NCBI RefSeq assembly: GCF_042646385.1
Contig: NZ_JBHRTO010000001.1
Span: 2,046,001-2,110,000, forward strand
Length of the DNA stretch: 64,000 nucleotides
DNA from: Cypionkella sinensis
Lineage (GTDB): Bacteria; Pseudomonadota; Alphaproteobacteria; Rhodobacterales; Rhodobacteraceae
Direction of reading: 5' to 3'
Part shown: in pieces, positions 43,809 to 52,054 of the stretch
Layout of the letters: each line of letters starts with the position of its first letter
How positions within the stretch are numbered: position 1 is the first letter of the stretch
The notes under the pieces: generated by a model
The model's database searches: none
Seen by the model: only the letters and a program-made list of their open reading frames with translations
What the model was told of the DNA's origin: nothing
Program-made: the position numbers and the translations under genes

Positions 43809-44579
43809 TTAGCCTTCGACCAACACCCGCGACAGAAACGCCCGCGTGCGGTCGTGGCGCGGAGCCTTCAGTACCTCGGCAGGCGTGCCTTCCTCGACGA
43901 TCACCCCGCCATCCATAAAGATCAGATGGTCGGCCACATCACGCGCAAAGCCCATCTCATGCGTGACCACGACCATGGTCATGCCCTCTTGTGCAAGCTG
44001 GCGCATCGTGGCCAGAACCTCACCCACCAACTCGGGGTCCAAGGCCGAGGTCGGCTCGTCAAACAGCATCAGATCCGGCTTCATCGCAAGCGACCGCGCA
44101 ATGGCCGTGCGCTGTTGCTGCCCACCCGAAAGCTGCGCCGGATAGTAATGCGCCCGATCTTTCATCCCGACCTTGTCCAGCAGCGCCATCGCCTCGTCCA
44201 CCGCCTGCGCGCGGGCGATGCCCTTTACCACGATAGGGGCCTCGATCACATTTTCCAGCGCGGTCTTGTGCGGGAACAGATGAAAGCCCTGAAACACCAT
44301 GCCCATACGCTGCCGCTGGCGGGCGAGTTCGTTAAAGCTCATCTCATGCAAACGCGCGCCTTTCCAGCGCAGGCCCACCGGCTCTCCCATCAGAAACACC
44401 GCGCCCCCCGTCGGCTTTTCCAGATGGTTCAGACAGCGCAACAGCGTGCTTTTCCCCGAACCCGAAGGCCCGACGATACAGGTCACATCGCCCCGATTGA
44501 CCTGCATGTCGATGCCGCGCAAAACCTCATGCGAGCCGAACGCCTTGCGCAGTTGTTCGACCTTCAGCAACGGCATCAT
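43809..44579 (-). CDS. Polar amino-acid ABC transporter ATP-binding protein (GlnQ/HisP type)
   Basis: The 256-residue protein has Walker A GPSGSGKSTL near residue 37, signature LSGGQQQRTAIARSL and Walker B LMLFDEPTSALDPELV. These and the TMVVVTHEMGFARDV loop are typical of GlnQ-type ATPases. Its start codon overlaps the stop of the permease gene upstream, so the two are coupled. In this island the importer would bring in Amadori compounds; the ATPase itself cannot show that. Confidence 0.92.
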   Translation of the reverse strand: MMPLLKVEQLRKAFGSHEVLRGIDMQVNRGDVTCIVGPSGSGKSTLLRCLNHLEKPTGGAVFLMGEPVGLRWKGARLHEMSFNELARQRQRMGMVFQGFHLFPHKTALENVIEAPIVVKGIARAQAVDEAMALLDKVGMKDRAHYYPAQLSGGQQQRTAIARSLAMKPDLMLFDEPTSALDPELVGEVLATMRQLAQEGMTMVVVTHEMGFARDVADHLIFMDGGVIVEEGTPAEVLKAPRHDRTRAFLSRVLVEG

Positions 44580-45505
44580 GATTGCACCTCGGCAGATTGA
44601 GAAGCAGGGCGCGGAAAGAACCGCAGATTCCAGAAACGGGTCTTTTGCCCCGGCGCAGCCTTCAGGCGATGTTCAATCATATGCTCGGCCACGGTCAGCA
44701 CCGTTGTCAGCACAAGATACCACAGCGTCGCCACGATCAGCAGCGGGATGGTCTGATAGGTGCGGGCATAGATCATCTGCGCCGAATACAGCAGATCGGG
44801 CAAAGCCAGCACCGAAACCAGCGAGGTGAATTTCAGCATGGAAATCGTATCATTGCCAATCGGCGGAATGACAATGCGCAGCGCCTGCGGCAACACGATC
44901 CGCCGCAGCACCTGCACCCGCGTCATGCCAAGCGTTGCCGCAGCCTCGGTCTGGCCTTGGTTGACGGCCTGAATCCCGGCGCGGATCATCTCGGCCGCAT
45001 AGGCGCTTTCTGTGAAAGCCAACCCCATGATGGCGGCGGTGAACGGCGTGATCAGATCATTGGTGTTCCACGACACCAGCTTTGGGCCGAACGGAATGCC
45101 AATCGAAATCTCGGGCAGCAGCAGCGCCAGATTATACCAGAAGATCATTTGCACCAATGGCGGCACGCCGCGGAAAAACCAGATCCACAGCCAACTGACC
45201 CATTGAAAAACCCGCCCCGACGACAGCCGCATGATCGCAAGGCACATGCCAAGCGCCAGCCCCAGCACCATCGCCAGAACCGTCAGCAACAGCGTCATCC
45301 CCAGCCCAGCCAGAATCTTGGCGTCAAACATATATTGGGCAACCACCGGCCATTTCATATTGCCGTTGGTCATCAGAATCTGCAGGAACAACAGCCCCAG
45401 CGCCACCAGCACGATACCACCAACCCATTGGCCGATATTGCGCGCAGGCACCGGCCGGATGTCGTGGATCGAAGGACGGTCAGAATGCGGATCTGGGCGG
45501 GTCAT
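44576..45505 (-). CDS. Polar amino-acid ABC transporter permease (HisM/GlnP type)
   Basis: The 309-residue permease has an extended N-terminus and about six hydrophobic helices. The EAA-type loop is AGIQAVNQGQTEAAATLGMTRVQVLRRIVLPQALRIVIPP, quoted here only as its parts AGIQAVNQGQTEAAATLGM and RIVLPQALR. It contacts the ATPase at that loop. Only one permease gene is present, so a homodimer is expected. It lies between the binding protein and the ATPase. Confidence 0.9.
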   Translation of the reverse strand: MTRPDPHSDRPSIHDIRPVPARNIGQWVGGIVLVALGLLFLQILMTNGNMKWPVVAQYMFDAKILAGLGMTLLLTVLAMVLGLALGMCLAIMRLSSGRVFQWVSWLWIWFFRGVPPLVQMIFWYNLALLLPEISIGIPFGPKLVSWNTNDLITPFTAAIMGLAFTESAYAAEMIRAGIQAVNQGQTEAAATLGMTRVQVLRRIVLPQALRIVIPPIGNDTISMLKFTSLVSVLALPDLLYSAQMIYARTYQTIPLLIVATLWYLVLTTVLTVAEHMIEHRLKAAPGQKTRFWNLRFFPRPASQSAEVQS

Positions 45506-45562
45506 GGGTGTGTTTCCAACGGTTGGCCCGGCCCCTGACGGGACCGGGTCGGCAGAATATGT

Positions 45563-46417
45563 TCAGAAATCCGGGTTTGCTTCGGTGATCAGCAGCGCCT
45601 TGGTCAGCATCCCGCCATCTGCGATGCCCCACTTTTCCATGATTTGCTTGTAGGTGCCATCGTCGATCATCGACTGAATCGCATCCGTCATCACCTGACC
45701 CAGCGGATCATCCTTGCGCACGCCGATGTTGCTGTTCACCGGCTCCAGCACCAGCTCGGAAACCTTCATGTCGCCGGTTTGCGCCGCGATATAGGCCAGC
45801 TTCACCGAAGCCGCGACCGTGGCCTGCGCCCGACCCGACCGCACCGCCAATTCGGCCTGCGCCTGTGTCGTGTAATCCTGCATGACCACCGGCGCCAACC
45901 CACCCGCCACGCAAACCTCTTTGTTCAGCTTTTCCACAAGCTGCGCATCCCAGGCCCCGGTCAACACCGCAACCGTCAGCCCGCAGGCATCTTTCGGCTC
46001 TTTGACGGCAAGCGTGCTGTCCTTGGCAAAGCCAAACGCCGTGCCGATCTTGCGCTGCGCGACGAAATCCAGAACCTTCAGCCGCTCTGCCGTCGATCCG
46101 AAAGATGAGAAGCCCGCATCAAACCGCTTCGCCTCCAACCCGGGGATGATCGCGTCAAAGCTGGTGGCCTCATAGGTGAATGGCACACCAAGACGGCTTT
46201 CCATCTGATGCGCCAGATCAACGCTCCAGCCTTTCAGCGTGCCATCTGCGTCAACATATTCGTCCGGCGCCCAATCATTGAACACCGCCACCTTGATCCC
46301 GCTGTCCTTATAGGCCTGCGGCAGCGCGTCATGCAGCGCCGGAATGACCTCAGCCGCCGCCATCGACGCGCCCAGCATCAGGCAAGCCGCCAGCCCCGTG
46401 AGTCCAGATTTCAACAT
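45563..46417 (-). CDS. Periplasmic amino-acid-type binding protein
   Basis: The 284-residue protein has a signal peptide (MLKSGLTGLAACLMLGASMAAA) and the type II binding fold of polar amino-acid receptors: KVAVFNDWAPDEYVDADGTLKGWSVDLAHQM, with DLxHQM-like and SFDAIIPGLEAKRFDAGF parts. It captures the substrate for the permease and ATPase downstream. The promoter region contains the LacI-type operator at 46469-46485. Substrate could be an amino acid or a fructosyl-amino acid; context favours the latter. Confidence 0.88.
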   Translation of the reverse strand: MLKSGLTGLAACLMLGASMAAAEVIPALHDALPQAYKDSGIKVAVFNDWAPDEYVDADGTLKGWSVDLAHQMESRLGVPFTYEATSFDAIIPGLEAKRFDAGFSSFGSTAERLKVLDFVAQRKIGTAFGFAKDSTLAVKEPKDACGLTVAVLTGAWDAQLVEKLNKEVCVAGGLAPVVMQDYTTQAQAELAVRSGRAQATVAASVKLAYIAAQTGDMKVSELVLEPVNSNIGVRKDDPLGQVMTDAIQSMIDDGTYKQIMEKWGIADGGMLTKALLITEANPDF

Positions 46418-46468
46418 CGTCTTCCTCCGTGTCGTAGGGCCATTTCATGGCACCATGTGGTTCACAAT

Positions 46469-46485
46469 ATGAGAACGTTCTCGCA
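46469..46485. promoter_or_regulatory. LacI-type operator between the binding protein and lacI genes
   Basis: GAGAACGTTCTC (46471-46482) is a perfect 12-bp palindrome; with its flanks it reads TGAGAACGTTCTCGCA. The same core recurs at 41031-41040. It lies about 55 bp upstream of the binding-protein start. Confidence 0.7.
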
Positions 46486-46660
46486 TCATGAGACAGAATG
46501 TCACCGCTTCCGTCAAGTGTCCTGTGCAGGATTTTCAACCTTATGAATTTGCATGAAATAAACCTGCCGTATCCTTGGCAAGGCAAGCATGCTAGCACAG
46601 GCGCAGGGCTGCGGCGGCCCATGTGATTCGTCTGCGGACATCATCGAAGTGAGAGGTCAG

Positions 46661-47755
46661 GTGGCAATCAAACCCAAAGCGACGATCGCGGATGTGGCCC
46701 GACTGGCCGGTGTTTCCACGGCAACGGCGGGCCGGGTGTTGGGCGGCTACGGCTATACCAGCGGCTCGAAGAAAGATCAGGTGATGAAGGCGGCGGAAAA
46801 GCTGGGCTATCGCCCCAATGCGCTGGCCCGCAGCCTGATCACCGGCAAAACCCGCACCATCGGCGTCGTGGCGGGCGATATCCGCAACCCGTTTTACGCC
46901 TTCGTGCTGCGCGGCATCTCGAATGTCGCCGAGAAAGAGGGCTTCGGCCTTCTGATCACCAACAGCGACGAAGATCTGCAGCAAGAGACCCGCGCCGTTG
47001 ATCTGCTGGTGGAAAAGCAGGTCGATGGCCTGATCGTTTCCCCCTGCGACACCCGCGACGCCGCCCATCTGCGCGCGCTGCATGCCTCTGGCATCCCGCT
47101 TGTGCTGATCGACCGCGCGGTCGAGGCGCTAGAGGTTGATCGCGTCGGCACCGCCAACGTTGCTGCCGCCCGTGATGCGGTGCAGCGGTTGATCCAGACC
47201 GGGCATCGCCGCATCGGCCTGATTGCCGAACTGGTGGAAGAGGCCGAAGGCGGCGTGGCCAGTTTCATCGCCCGCGCCCAAGCTGGCGAACCCGTTGAAA
47301 GCGCTGCACTTTACCCCAGTTGGCAGCGTCTTTTGGGCTATGTTCAGGCGCATCTGGTGGCACGGGTGCCGCTGGACCCCGCACTTGTGCGGCGCGCCGG
47401 GGAATACTCCGCCCAGGCCGCCGAACACGCCTGCCTGTCGTTGTTAAGCGCCGAAAATCGCCCAACCGCGCTGTTCACCACCGATGGCACGATGTCCGAA
47501 GGTGCCATGGCCGCGATTGCCAAACTGGGGCTGACCATCCCCGGTCAGCTTTCGATGATCGGCTTTGATGATCTGGATTGGATGGCCTTCTTGCCGCCCG
47601 GTATCACCACCGTCGCCCAACCCCGCATGGCGATGGGAGAGGCCGCCACCCGCATGCTGCTTGAACAGATCGCCGGTGCCGAAATCCCACCGCGCACCTT
47701 GCTGATGCCCGCGCAACTGATCGAAAGAGGCTCGGTTGGCAAACCAGCGGCCTGA
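46661..47755 (+). CDS. LacI family transcriptional regulator
   Basis: The 364-residue protein has the LacI helix-turn-helix and hinge (ATIADVARLAGVSTATAGRVLGG, then GYRPNALARSLITGKT) and a type I periplasmic-like ligand domain with IGVVAGDIRNPFYAFVLRGI. It also has the ending IERGS. It diverges from the ABC importer and probably binds the two GAGAACGTTC sites. The start is GTG 46661, a few bases after AGAGG; no ATG is close enough. The stretch 47756-47950 behind it is non-coding. Confidence 0.88.
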   Translation: MAIKPKATIADVARLAGVSTATAGRVLGGYGYTSGSKKDQVMKAAEKLGYRPNALARSLITGKTRTIGVVAGDIRNPFYAFVLRGISNVAEKEGFGLLITNSDEDLQQETRAVDLLVEKQVDGLIVSPCDTRDAAHLRALHASGIPLVLIDRAVEALEVDRVGTANVAAARDAVQRLIQTGHRRIGLIAELVEEAEGGVASFIARAQAGEPVESAALYPSWQRLLGYVQAHLVARVPLDPALVRRAGEYSAQAAEHACLSLLSAENRPTALFTTDGTMSEGAMAAIAKLGLTIPGQLSMIGFDDLDWMAFLPPGITTVAQPRMAMGEAATRMLLEQIAGAEIPPRTLLMPAQLIERGSVGKPAA

Positions 47756-47950
47756 CCCCGGTTTTCGCAATCGCCGCGGCAATGTCCCGCCCGCCGCTGT
47801 GTGGCGTCGCGCGAATTACCGCGGGGGGCGCTGCAAATTCAACACTTTTCGCCCGATCAGCAACCACCTAGCGCAATCTGATAATGAGAATTATGTAATA
47901 CTTAGCCAAATTCCGCCAGCGCCACAGCCCCATTCGGCAGGTATTCCGGC

Positions 47951-48469
47951 CTAACTGGCGCTCAGCGCGGCGACCCCGGCATCGAGGTAAATCTTCAGCC
48001 ACGGCGTAAACTGCGTCGGATTGGCATCGACTTGTGCCACCAGTTGCGCGCGGGGCAGCCATTGGGTCTGCATCACTTCCGCCGGGTTCAACGCCAATGG
48101 CAGGCTTTGCGCCGCCTCGGCCACGAAAATATCCACCACCTCATGCTCGGTCAGACCATTACCGACGTCGGCGCGGTATTCGATATGGCCAGCGGGTTGC
48201 AGCGCAAGCCCGGTGATCCCCAACTCCTCGCGCAAGCGCCGGGTGGCGCAATCCATCGCATCTTCGCCCCAGCGCGGATGCGTGCAGCAGGTGTTGGTCC
48301 ACAGCCCCGGCGTGTGATATTTGCCCAAGGCCCGCCGTTGCAGCAGCGTCTTGTCGCCGTCCATCACGAACACCGACACCGCCAGATGCCGCAGCCCGCG
48401 TTGATGCACCTCCAGCTTGTCAACCGGGGTCAGCGTGCCGTTAACCCATGCGGGGATCACTTCAGTCAT
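47951..48469 (-). CDS. idi: Isopentenyl-diphosphate delta-isomerase (type 1)
   Basis: The 172-residue Nudix-fold enzyme has the catalytic Cys in LWTNTCCTHPRWGE near residue 59 and the Nudix-box-like RRLREELGI, plus catalytic Glu in HEVVDIFV. It converts isopentenyl to dimethylallyl diphosphate, feeding phytyl and carotenoid synthesis. It is the last gene of the bchG-bchP block and overlaps bchP by 4 bases. Its place beside bchP matches the known Rhodobacter order. Confidence 0.93.
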   Translation of the reverse strand: MTEVIPAWVNGTLTPVDKLEVHQRGLRHLAVSVFVMDGDKTLLQRRALGKYHTPGLWTNTCCTHPRWGEDAMDCATRRLREELGITGLALQPAGHIEYRADVGNGLTEHEVVDIFVAEAAQSLPLALNPAEVMQTQWLPRAQLVAQVDANPTQFTPWLKIYLDAGVAALSAS

Positions 48470-49647
48470 ACATATTCCGGGGGGACAAAGCCCAGCAGGT
48501 GCCGCACATTCTTGAAACCGATCTTGATATGCGCCAAAGGCCGCGCAGATACCAGTTTCTTGTTCATATAGGCCTCAAACGTCAGCTTTTGCACATCAAC
48601 ATCGTGGCACAGGCTGACAAAACGCTCGCGGCGCTCGTCCGATTTGTAATAGGCGTCCTGCATCGACCGCAGCACTTTGAACACCGTGCCGTGTTCCTTC
48701 ATGAACAGCTTGCGCGCCAGTTTCAGCTTGGTCGCCCGGCCTGTGGCCAACGTGGCCTGCGCCGCCGTCGCCGCCACCCGGCCGCCCATCATGGCATAGT
48801 AAATCCCCTCGCCCGAGGATGGTGCGACCACCCCCGCCGCATCGCCCGCCAGCACCACATCGCGGCCATTGTCCCAACGATCCATCGGACGCAGCGGTAT
48901 CGGCGCGCCTTCGCGGCGAATGGTTTCGCAGCCCGCAAGCCCCGCCTGCACGCGCAGATCGGCGGTCGCCTGTTTCAGGTCAATACCATCAATCCCGGTC
49001 CCCATGCCGACCGAGACCTGATCACCATGCGGAAACACCCAGCCGTAGAAATCGGGGCTGATCTTGCCGTCATAAATCACATCGCAGCGCCCCGGATCAT
49101 AAGAATTGCTCGCAGCCGGAGCCTTGATAATCTCATGATACGCAATGACATAGGGGATCTTATCCCCCCCCGGCACTTCGGTTTTGGCAACGTTTGACCG
49201 CGCCCCATCCGCGCCGATCACCAACCGCGTGGCCAGCCGCATCTCGGCCCCCGTCGCCTTGTCGCGGTAAACCACATGCGTGCCATCCGCGTCCCGCTCC
49301 AGCCGCAGATAGGTGCCGGTCAGCCGCGTGGCGCCATTCTCTACCGCCCGCAGCCGCAGAAACTCGTCAAAATGCTCGCGGTCGACCATGCCGACAAAGC
49401 CGTTCTCAATCGGAATATCCACCGCGCGCTGCGTGGGCGAGATCATCCGTGCCGTCTGGATATGCGCCACCAACTGATCCGCCGGGATCGAGAAATCCGC
49501 GATCAACCGCGGCGGAATCGCCCCGCCACAAGGCTTGATCCGCCCCGCCCTGTCGAGAAAGGCCACATCGCAGCCCGCCCGCGCCAGATCATTCGCCGCC
49601 GTCGCCCCCGAAGGCCCGCCGCCGATCACGATGACATCATAGGCCAT
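48466..49647 (-). CDS. bchP: Geranylgeranyl bacteriochlorophyll reductase
   Basis: The 393-residue FAD protein has the N-terminal GGGPSGATAANDLARAG motif, IKPCGGAIPPRL, and the second nucleotide-binding GDAAGVVAPSSGEGIYYAM. It reduces three double bonds of the geranylgeranyl tail to phytyl. The start at 49647 is fixed by MAYDVIVIGGGPSG; earlier in-frame starts run into the neighbour. It lies 1 bp after the PucC-like gene, and its stop overlaps idi. Confidence 0.95.
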   Translation of the reverse strand: MAYDVIVIGGGPSGATAANDLARAGCDVAFLDRAGRIKPCGGAIPPRLIADFSIPADQLVAHIQTARMISPTQRAVDIPIENGFVGMVDREHFDEFLRLRAVENGATRLTGTYLRLERDADGTHVVYRDKATGAEMRLATRLVIGADGARSNVAKTEVPGGDKIPYVIAYHEIIKAPAASNSYDPGRCDVIYDGKISPDFYGWVFPHGDQVSVGMGTGIDGIDLKQATADLRVQAGLAGCETIRREGAPIPLRPMDRWDNGRDVVLAGDAAGVVAPSSGEGIYYAMMGGRVAATAAQATLATGRATKLKLARKLFMKEHGTVFKVLRSMQDAYYKSDERRERFVSLCHDVDVQKLTFEAYMNKKLVSARPLAHIKIGFKNVRHLLGFVPPEYV

Positions 49648-49648
49648 G

Positions 49649-50944
49649 CTATTCTCCTGCAACCATATGGCCCAAACCGGGCTGCCGCTGTGTGTCGATG
49701 ATCCGCGCCGCCATCCAGCAGGCCGCCGCGAACAGCGCCGCCTCGGCTGCAAACACCAGCCCAAACGCGCTGGCCGTATCGGTGAACTGCCGCGCCAGAT
49801 CGACCGCCCCCGCCCCGATCAGCCCGCCAAACCCGGCGGCAATCGCCTGCGAAGCGCCCCAAAGCCCCATCCGCGTGCCTTCCCGCGCGCCGCGCCCCTC
49901 GCCCGCCAGCGCCATCATCGACCCAATCGCCGCCACCGCGAACACGCCGTTGAAGAGGCCAAGCGCCATGGTGGCAGGCAGAATAACCGCCCCACCCCCC
50001 GCCATCTGCCCCGCCAGCGCCAGCACCACCAGCGCCAGCCCCGACCCCGCACAGCCCAGCATCACCCAAGCCCGCAAGGAGCCGATCCGCAAGCCCGTCG
50101 CCGCAATCCCCACCGTCAGCATCCCGATGAACACGCCGCCATTCTGCGCGCCCGAAAGCTGCGTCGACTGGCCCGGCGTGAACCCAAACGCCAGCCCGGC
50201 ATAAGGCTCCAGGATCAATTCCTGCATGAAATAGGCGGTCATCGACAGAAAGATGAACAGCGTGAAATGCCGCGCCCGCGGCTCGGCCCAGATCTCGGCA
50301 ATGCCCTCGCGGAACGCCTGCCGCGCTTCGGGCATCGCCACGCCGCCATGCCGCGCCTCAATCCCCCAGATCGCCGCCACCGTCACCGCCACCGCGATCA
50401 CGCCCACAGCACCCACCAGTTCCAACAGCCGCGCGGGCGTGTAAGGGTCCAGCAGCTTGCCCACCACCGTCGCCGTCACCGCAATCCCGAAAATCATCAT
50501 CAGCCAGGTGATCGTCGCCGCCGCCGCCCTGCGCCGCGGATGCGTCGCCTGCGCCAACAGCGCCAGCAGCGAGGTGCCAGACGCCCCCACCCCCACGCCA
50601 ATCAGGCCGTAAGCCAGCACCGAAATCGCCAGCCCCGGCCAATAGGCCCCCACCATCACCACAAACCCAAGCGCCGCCAGAAACCCGCCCAAGGCCAGCG
50701 CCAGCATCCCCAGCACGATAAACCGCGTGCGATTGCCACCAGAATCCGACCGAAACCCCCAGTTCGGTCGCGTGATCTGCACGCCGTAATGCAGCGCCAC
50801 CAACAGCCCCGGCAGCAGCGCGGGCAGCGCCGCCTCAACCACCATCAACCGATTGAGCGTCGATGTCGTCAGCACCACAATCGCGCCCAGACACAGCTGC
50901 ACCAACCCCAGCCGCACGATGGAAAACCACGACAGATGCGTCAT
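49649..50944 (-). CDS. PucC-like MFS protein (bchG-bchP linked)
   Basis: The 431-residue membrane protein has about 12 helices and belongs to the PucC/LhaA/BCH2 branch of MFS proteins: RLGLVQLCLGAIVVLTTSTLNRLMVVE, and GASGTSLLALLA. It corresponds in position to orf428 of R. capsulatus. Members aid antenna assembly or bacteriochlorophyll delivery. Its start codon overlaps the bchG stop. Confidence 0.88.
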   Translation of the reverse strand: MTHLSWFSIVRLGLVQLCLGAIVVLTTSTLNRLMVVEAALPALLPGLLVALHYGVQITRPNWGFRSDSGGNRTRFIVLGMLALALGGFLAALGFVVMVGAYWPGLAISVLAYGLIGVGVGASGTSLLALLAQATHPRRRAAAATITWLMMIFGIAVTATVVGKLLDPYTPARLLELVGAVGVIAVAVTVAAIWGIEARHGGVAMPEARQAFREGIAEIWAEPRARHFTLFIFLSMTAYFMQELILEPYAGLAFGFTPGQSTQLSGAQNGGVFIGMLTVGIAATGLRIGSLRAWVMLGCAGSGLALVVLALAGQMAGGGAVILPATMALGLFNGVFAVAAIGSMMALAGEGRGAREGTRMGLWGASQAIAAGFGGLIGAGAVDLARQFTDTASAFGLVFAAEAALFAAACWMAARIIDTQRQPGLGHMVAGE

Positions 50945-51849
50945 TGTGCAACCTCCAACGTGCGGATGGCAAAAGCGGTGATCATCATGCCGCTGACATA
51001 CATCGCGATGCCCGTGGCGTTATACCAAGGCGCCTTCCCCTTGGGGTCAGCCAATAGCGTTTTCATCGCCCACACTTGGGCGCAAAGCAGCGCCAGCACC
51101 GCCAGCGCGTGCCACGGCCTGCCCCAGATGAACAGAAGTGCCACCACCAAAGCCTGCGCCAAGCCCATCACCGTGCAGGCCACCCGCGCCGCCACCTCTG
51201 GCCCCAGCGTCACCGGCAAAGACCGCACGCCATGCTGACGATCCCCCTCCAGTGCCTTGAAATCATTCAATGTCATAATGCCATGCGCGCCAAACGCATA
51301 AAGCAGCGCCATGGTGACAACCGGGAAACTTGGCAAACCCTGCGACAGCACAGCCGCCCCGGTGAACCACGGCAGCCCCTCATAGCACAGGCCCACCAGC
51401 CCCGGCCCCCACCAGCCCGACCGCTTCAGCCGCACCGGCTCCGCCGAATAGGCCCAGGCCGCCAGCACGCCCACCACCGTCGCGGCAAACCCCCACGGCC
51501 CCAGCAGCCAGCCCAAGGCCAGCGACAGCACCGACATCGCCAGCGCAATCCACAACCCCCACCGCCCCGGAATCCGCCCCGACGGGATCGGGCGATGCGG
51601 CTCGTTCACCGCATCCACATGCCGGTCGCACCAGTCATTAGCCGCCTGAGACATGCCGCACACCACCGGCCCGGCCAACACCACGCCCAAAATCACCAAC
51701 GGCCACGACGACCACGGCGACACGCCCGCCGAGATGATGCCGCACAGATAGGCCCACATCGGTGGAAACCAGGTAATGGGCTTGATCAGCTCCAAAACGG
51801 CTTTGGGCTGCGGATGGGTGGGGCTATGTACGTTATCTGATACACTCAT
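50941..51849 (-). CDS. bchG: Bacteriochlorophyll synthase (geranylgeranyltransferase)
   Basis: The 302-residue UbiA-family prenyltransferase has about eight membrane helices, the first Asp-rich motif NDWCDRHVDAVNEPHRP near residue 72 and the second DFKALEGDRQHG near residue 195. It esterifies bacteriochlorophyllide a with geranylgeranyl diphosphate. Two PpsR boxes straddle the start codon, so it is probably under PpsR control. The first ATG of this frame (51849) was kept as start. Confidence 0.95.
   Translation of the reverse strand: MSVSDNVHSPTHPQPKAVLELIKPITWFPPMWAYLCGIISAGVSPWSSWPLVILGVVLAGPVVCGMSQAANDWCDRHVDAVNEPHRPIPSGRIPGRWGLWIALAMSVLSLALGWLLGPWGFAATVVGVLAAWAYSAEPVRLKRSGWWGPGLVGLCYEGLPWFTGAAVLSQGLPSFPVVTMALLYAFGAHGIMTLNDFKALEGDRQHGVRSLPVTLGPEVAARVACTVMGLAQALVVALLFIWGRPWHALAVLALLCAQVWAMKTLLADPKGKAPWYNATGIAMYVSGMMITAFAIRTLEVAQ
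51827..51844. promoter_or_regulatory. PpsR box within the bchG 5-prime end
   Basis: TGTACGTTATCTGATACA matches TGT-N12-ACA exactly. It lies inside the first codons of bchG if ATG 51849 is used. Confidence 0.7.
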
Positions 51850-51850
51850 G

Positions 51851-51868
51851 TGTCAACTAAACATGACA
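51851..51868. promoter_or_regulatory. PpsR box directly upstream of bchG
   Basis: TGTCAACTAAACATGACA matches TGT-N12-ACA and is 24 bases from the first site, start to start. Paired sites allow cooperative PpsR binding. Confidence 0.8.
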
Positions 51869-51993
51869 ACCGCGAGTCGATCAAGCGCAAAGTCTTTGCA
51901 GGCCTCTGGCCGCCCGCCTGCTTCGGGTTTTCAGCAGGAAAAAGGCGCAAACCACAACATATTGTGGAAATGCACCCTAAATCTGCATGAAAG

Positions 51994-52020
51994 CACAAGT
52001 CATTCCCAGATGGGAAAGCG
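51994..52020. promoter_or_regulatory. Copy of the CACAAGTCATTCCCAG palindrome upstream of bchG
   Basis: CACAAGTCATTCCCAG followed by ATGGGAA repeats the sequence at 22753-22775 in the repA gap, with one centre base changed from C to A. It lies between ppsR and bchG. The palindromic part is TTCCCAG-N-TGGGAA-like. Confidence 0.5.
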
Positions 52021-52054
52021 CGCAACCCGGCCAGACAGGCGCAATCAGCCCCGG

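Noticed and set aside
47880..47898. Fur-box-like GATAATGAGAATTATGT
   Set aside because: It matches about 13 of 19 consensus bases and lies between the ends of two convergent genes, so it has no promoter to control.
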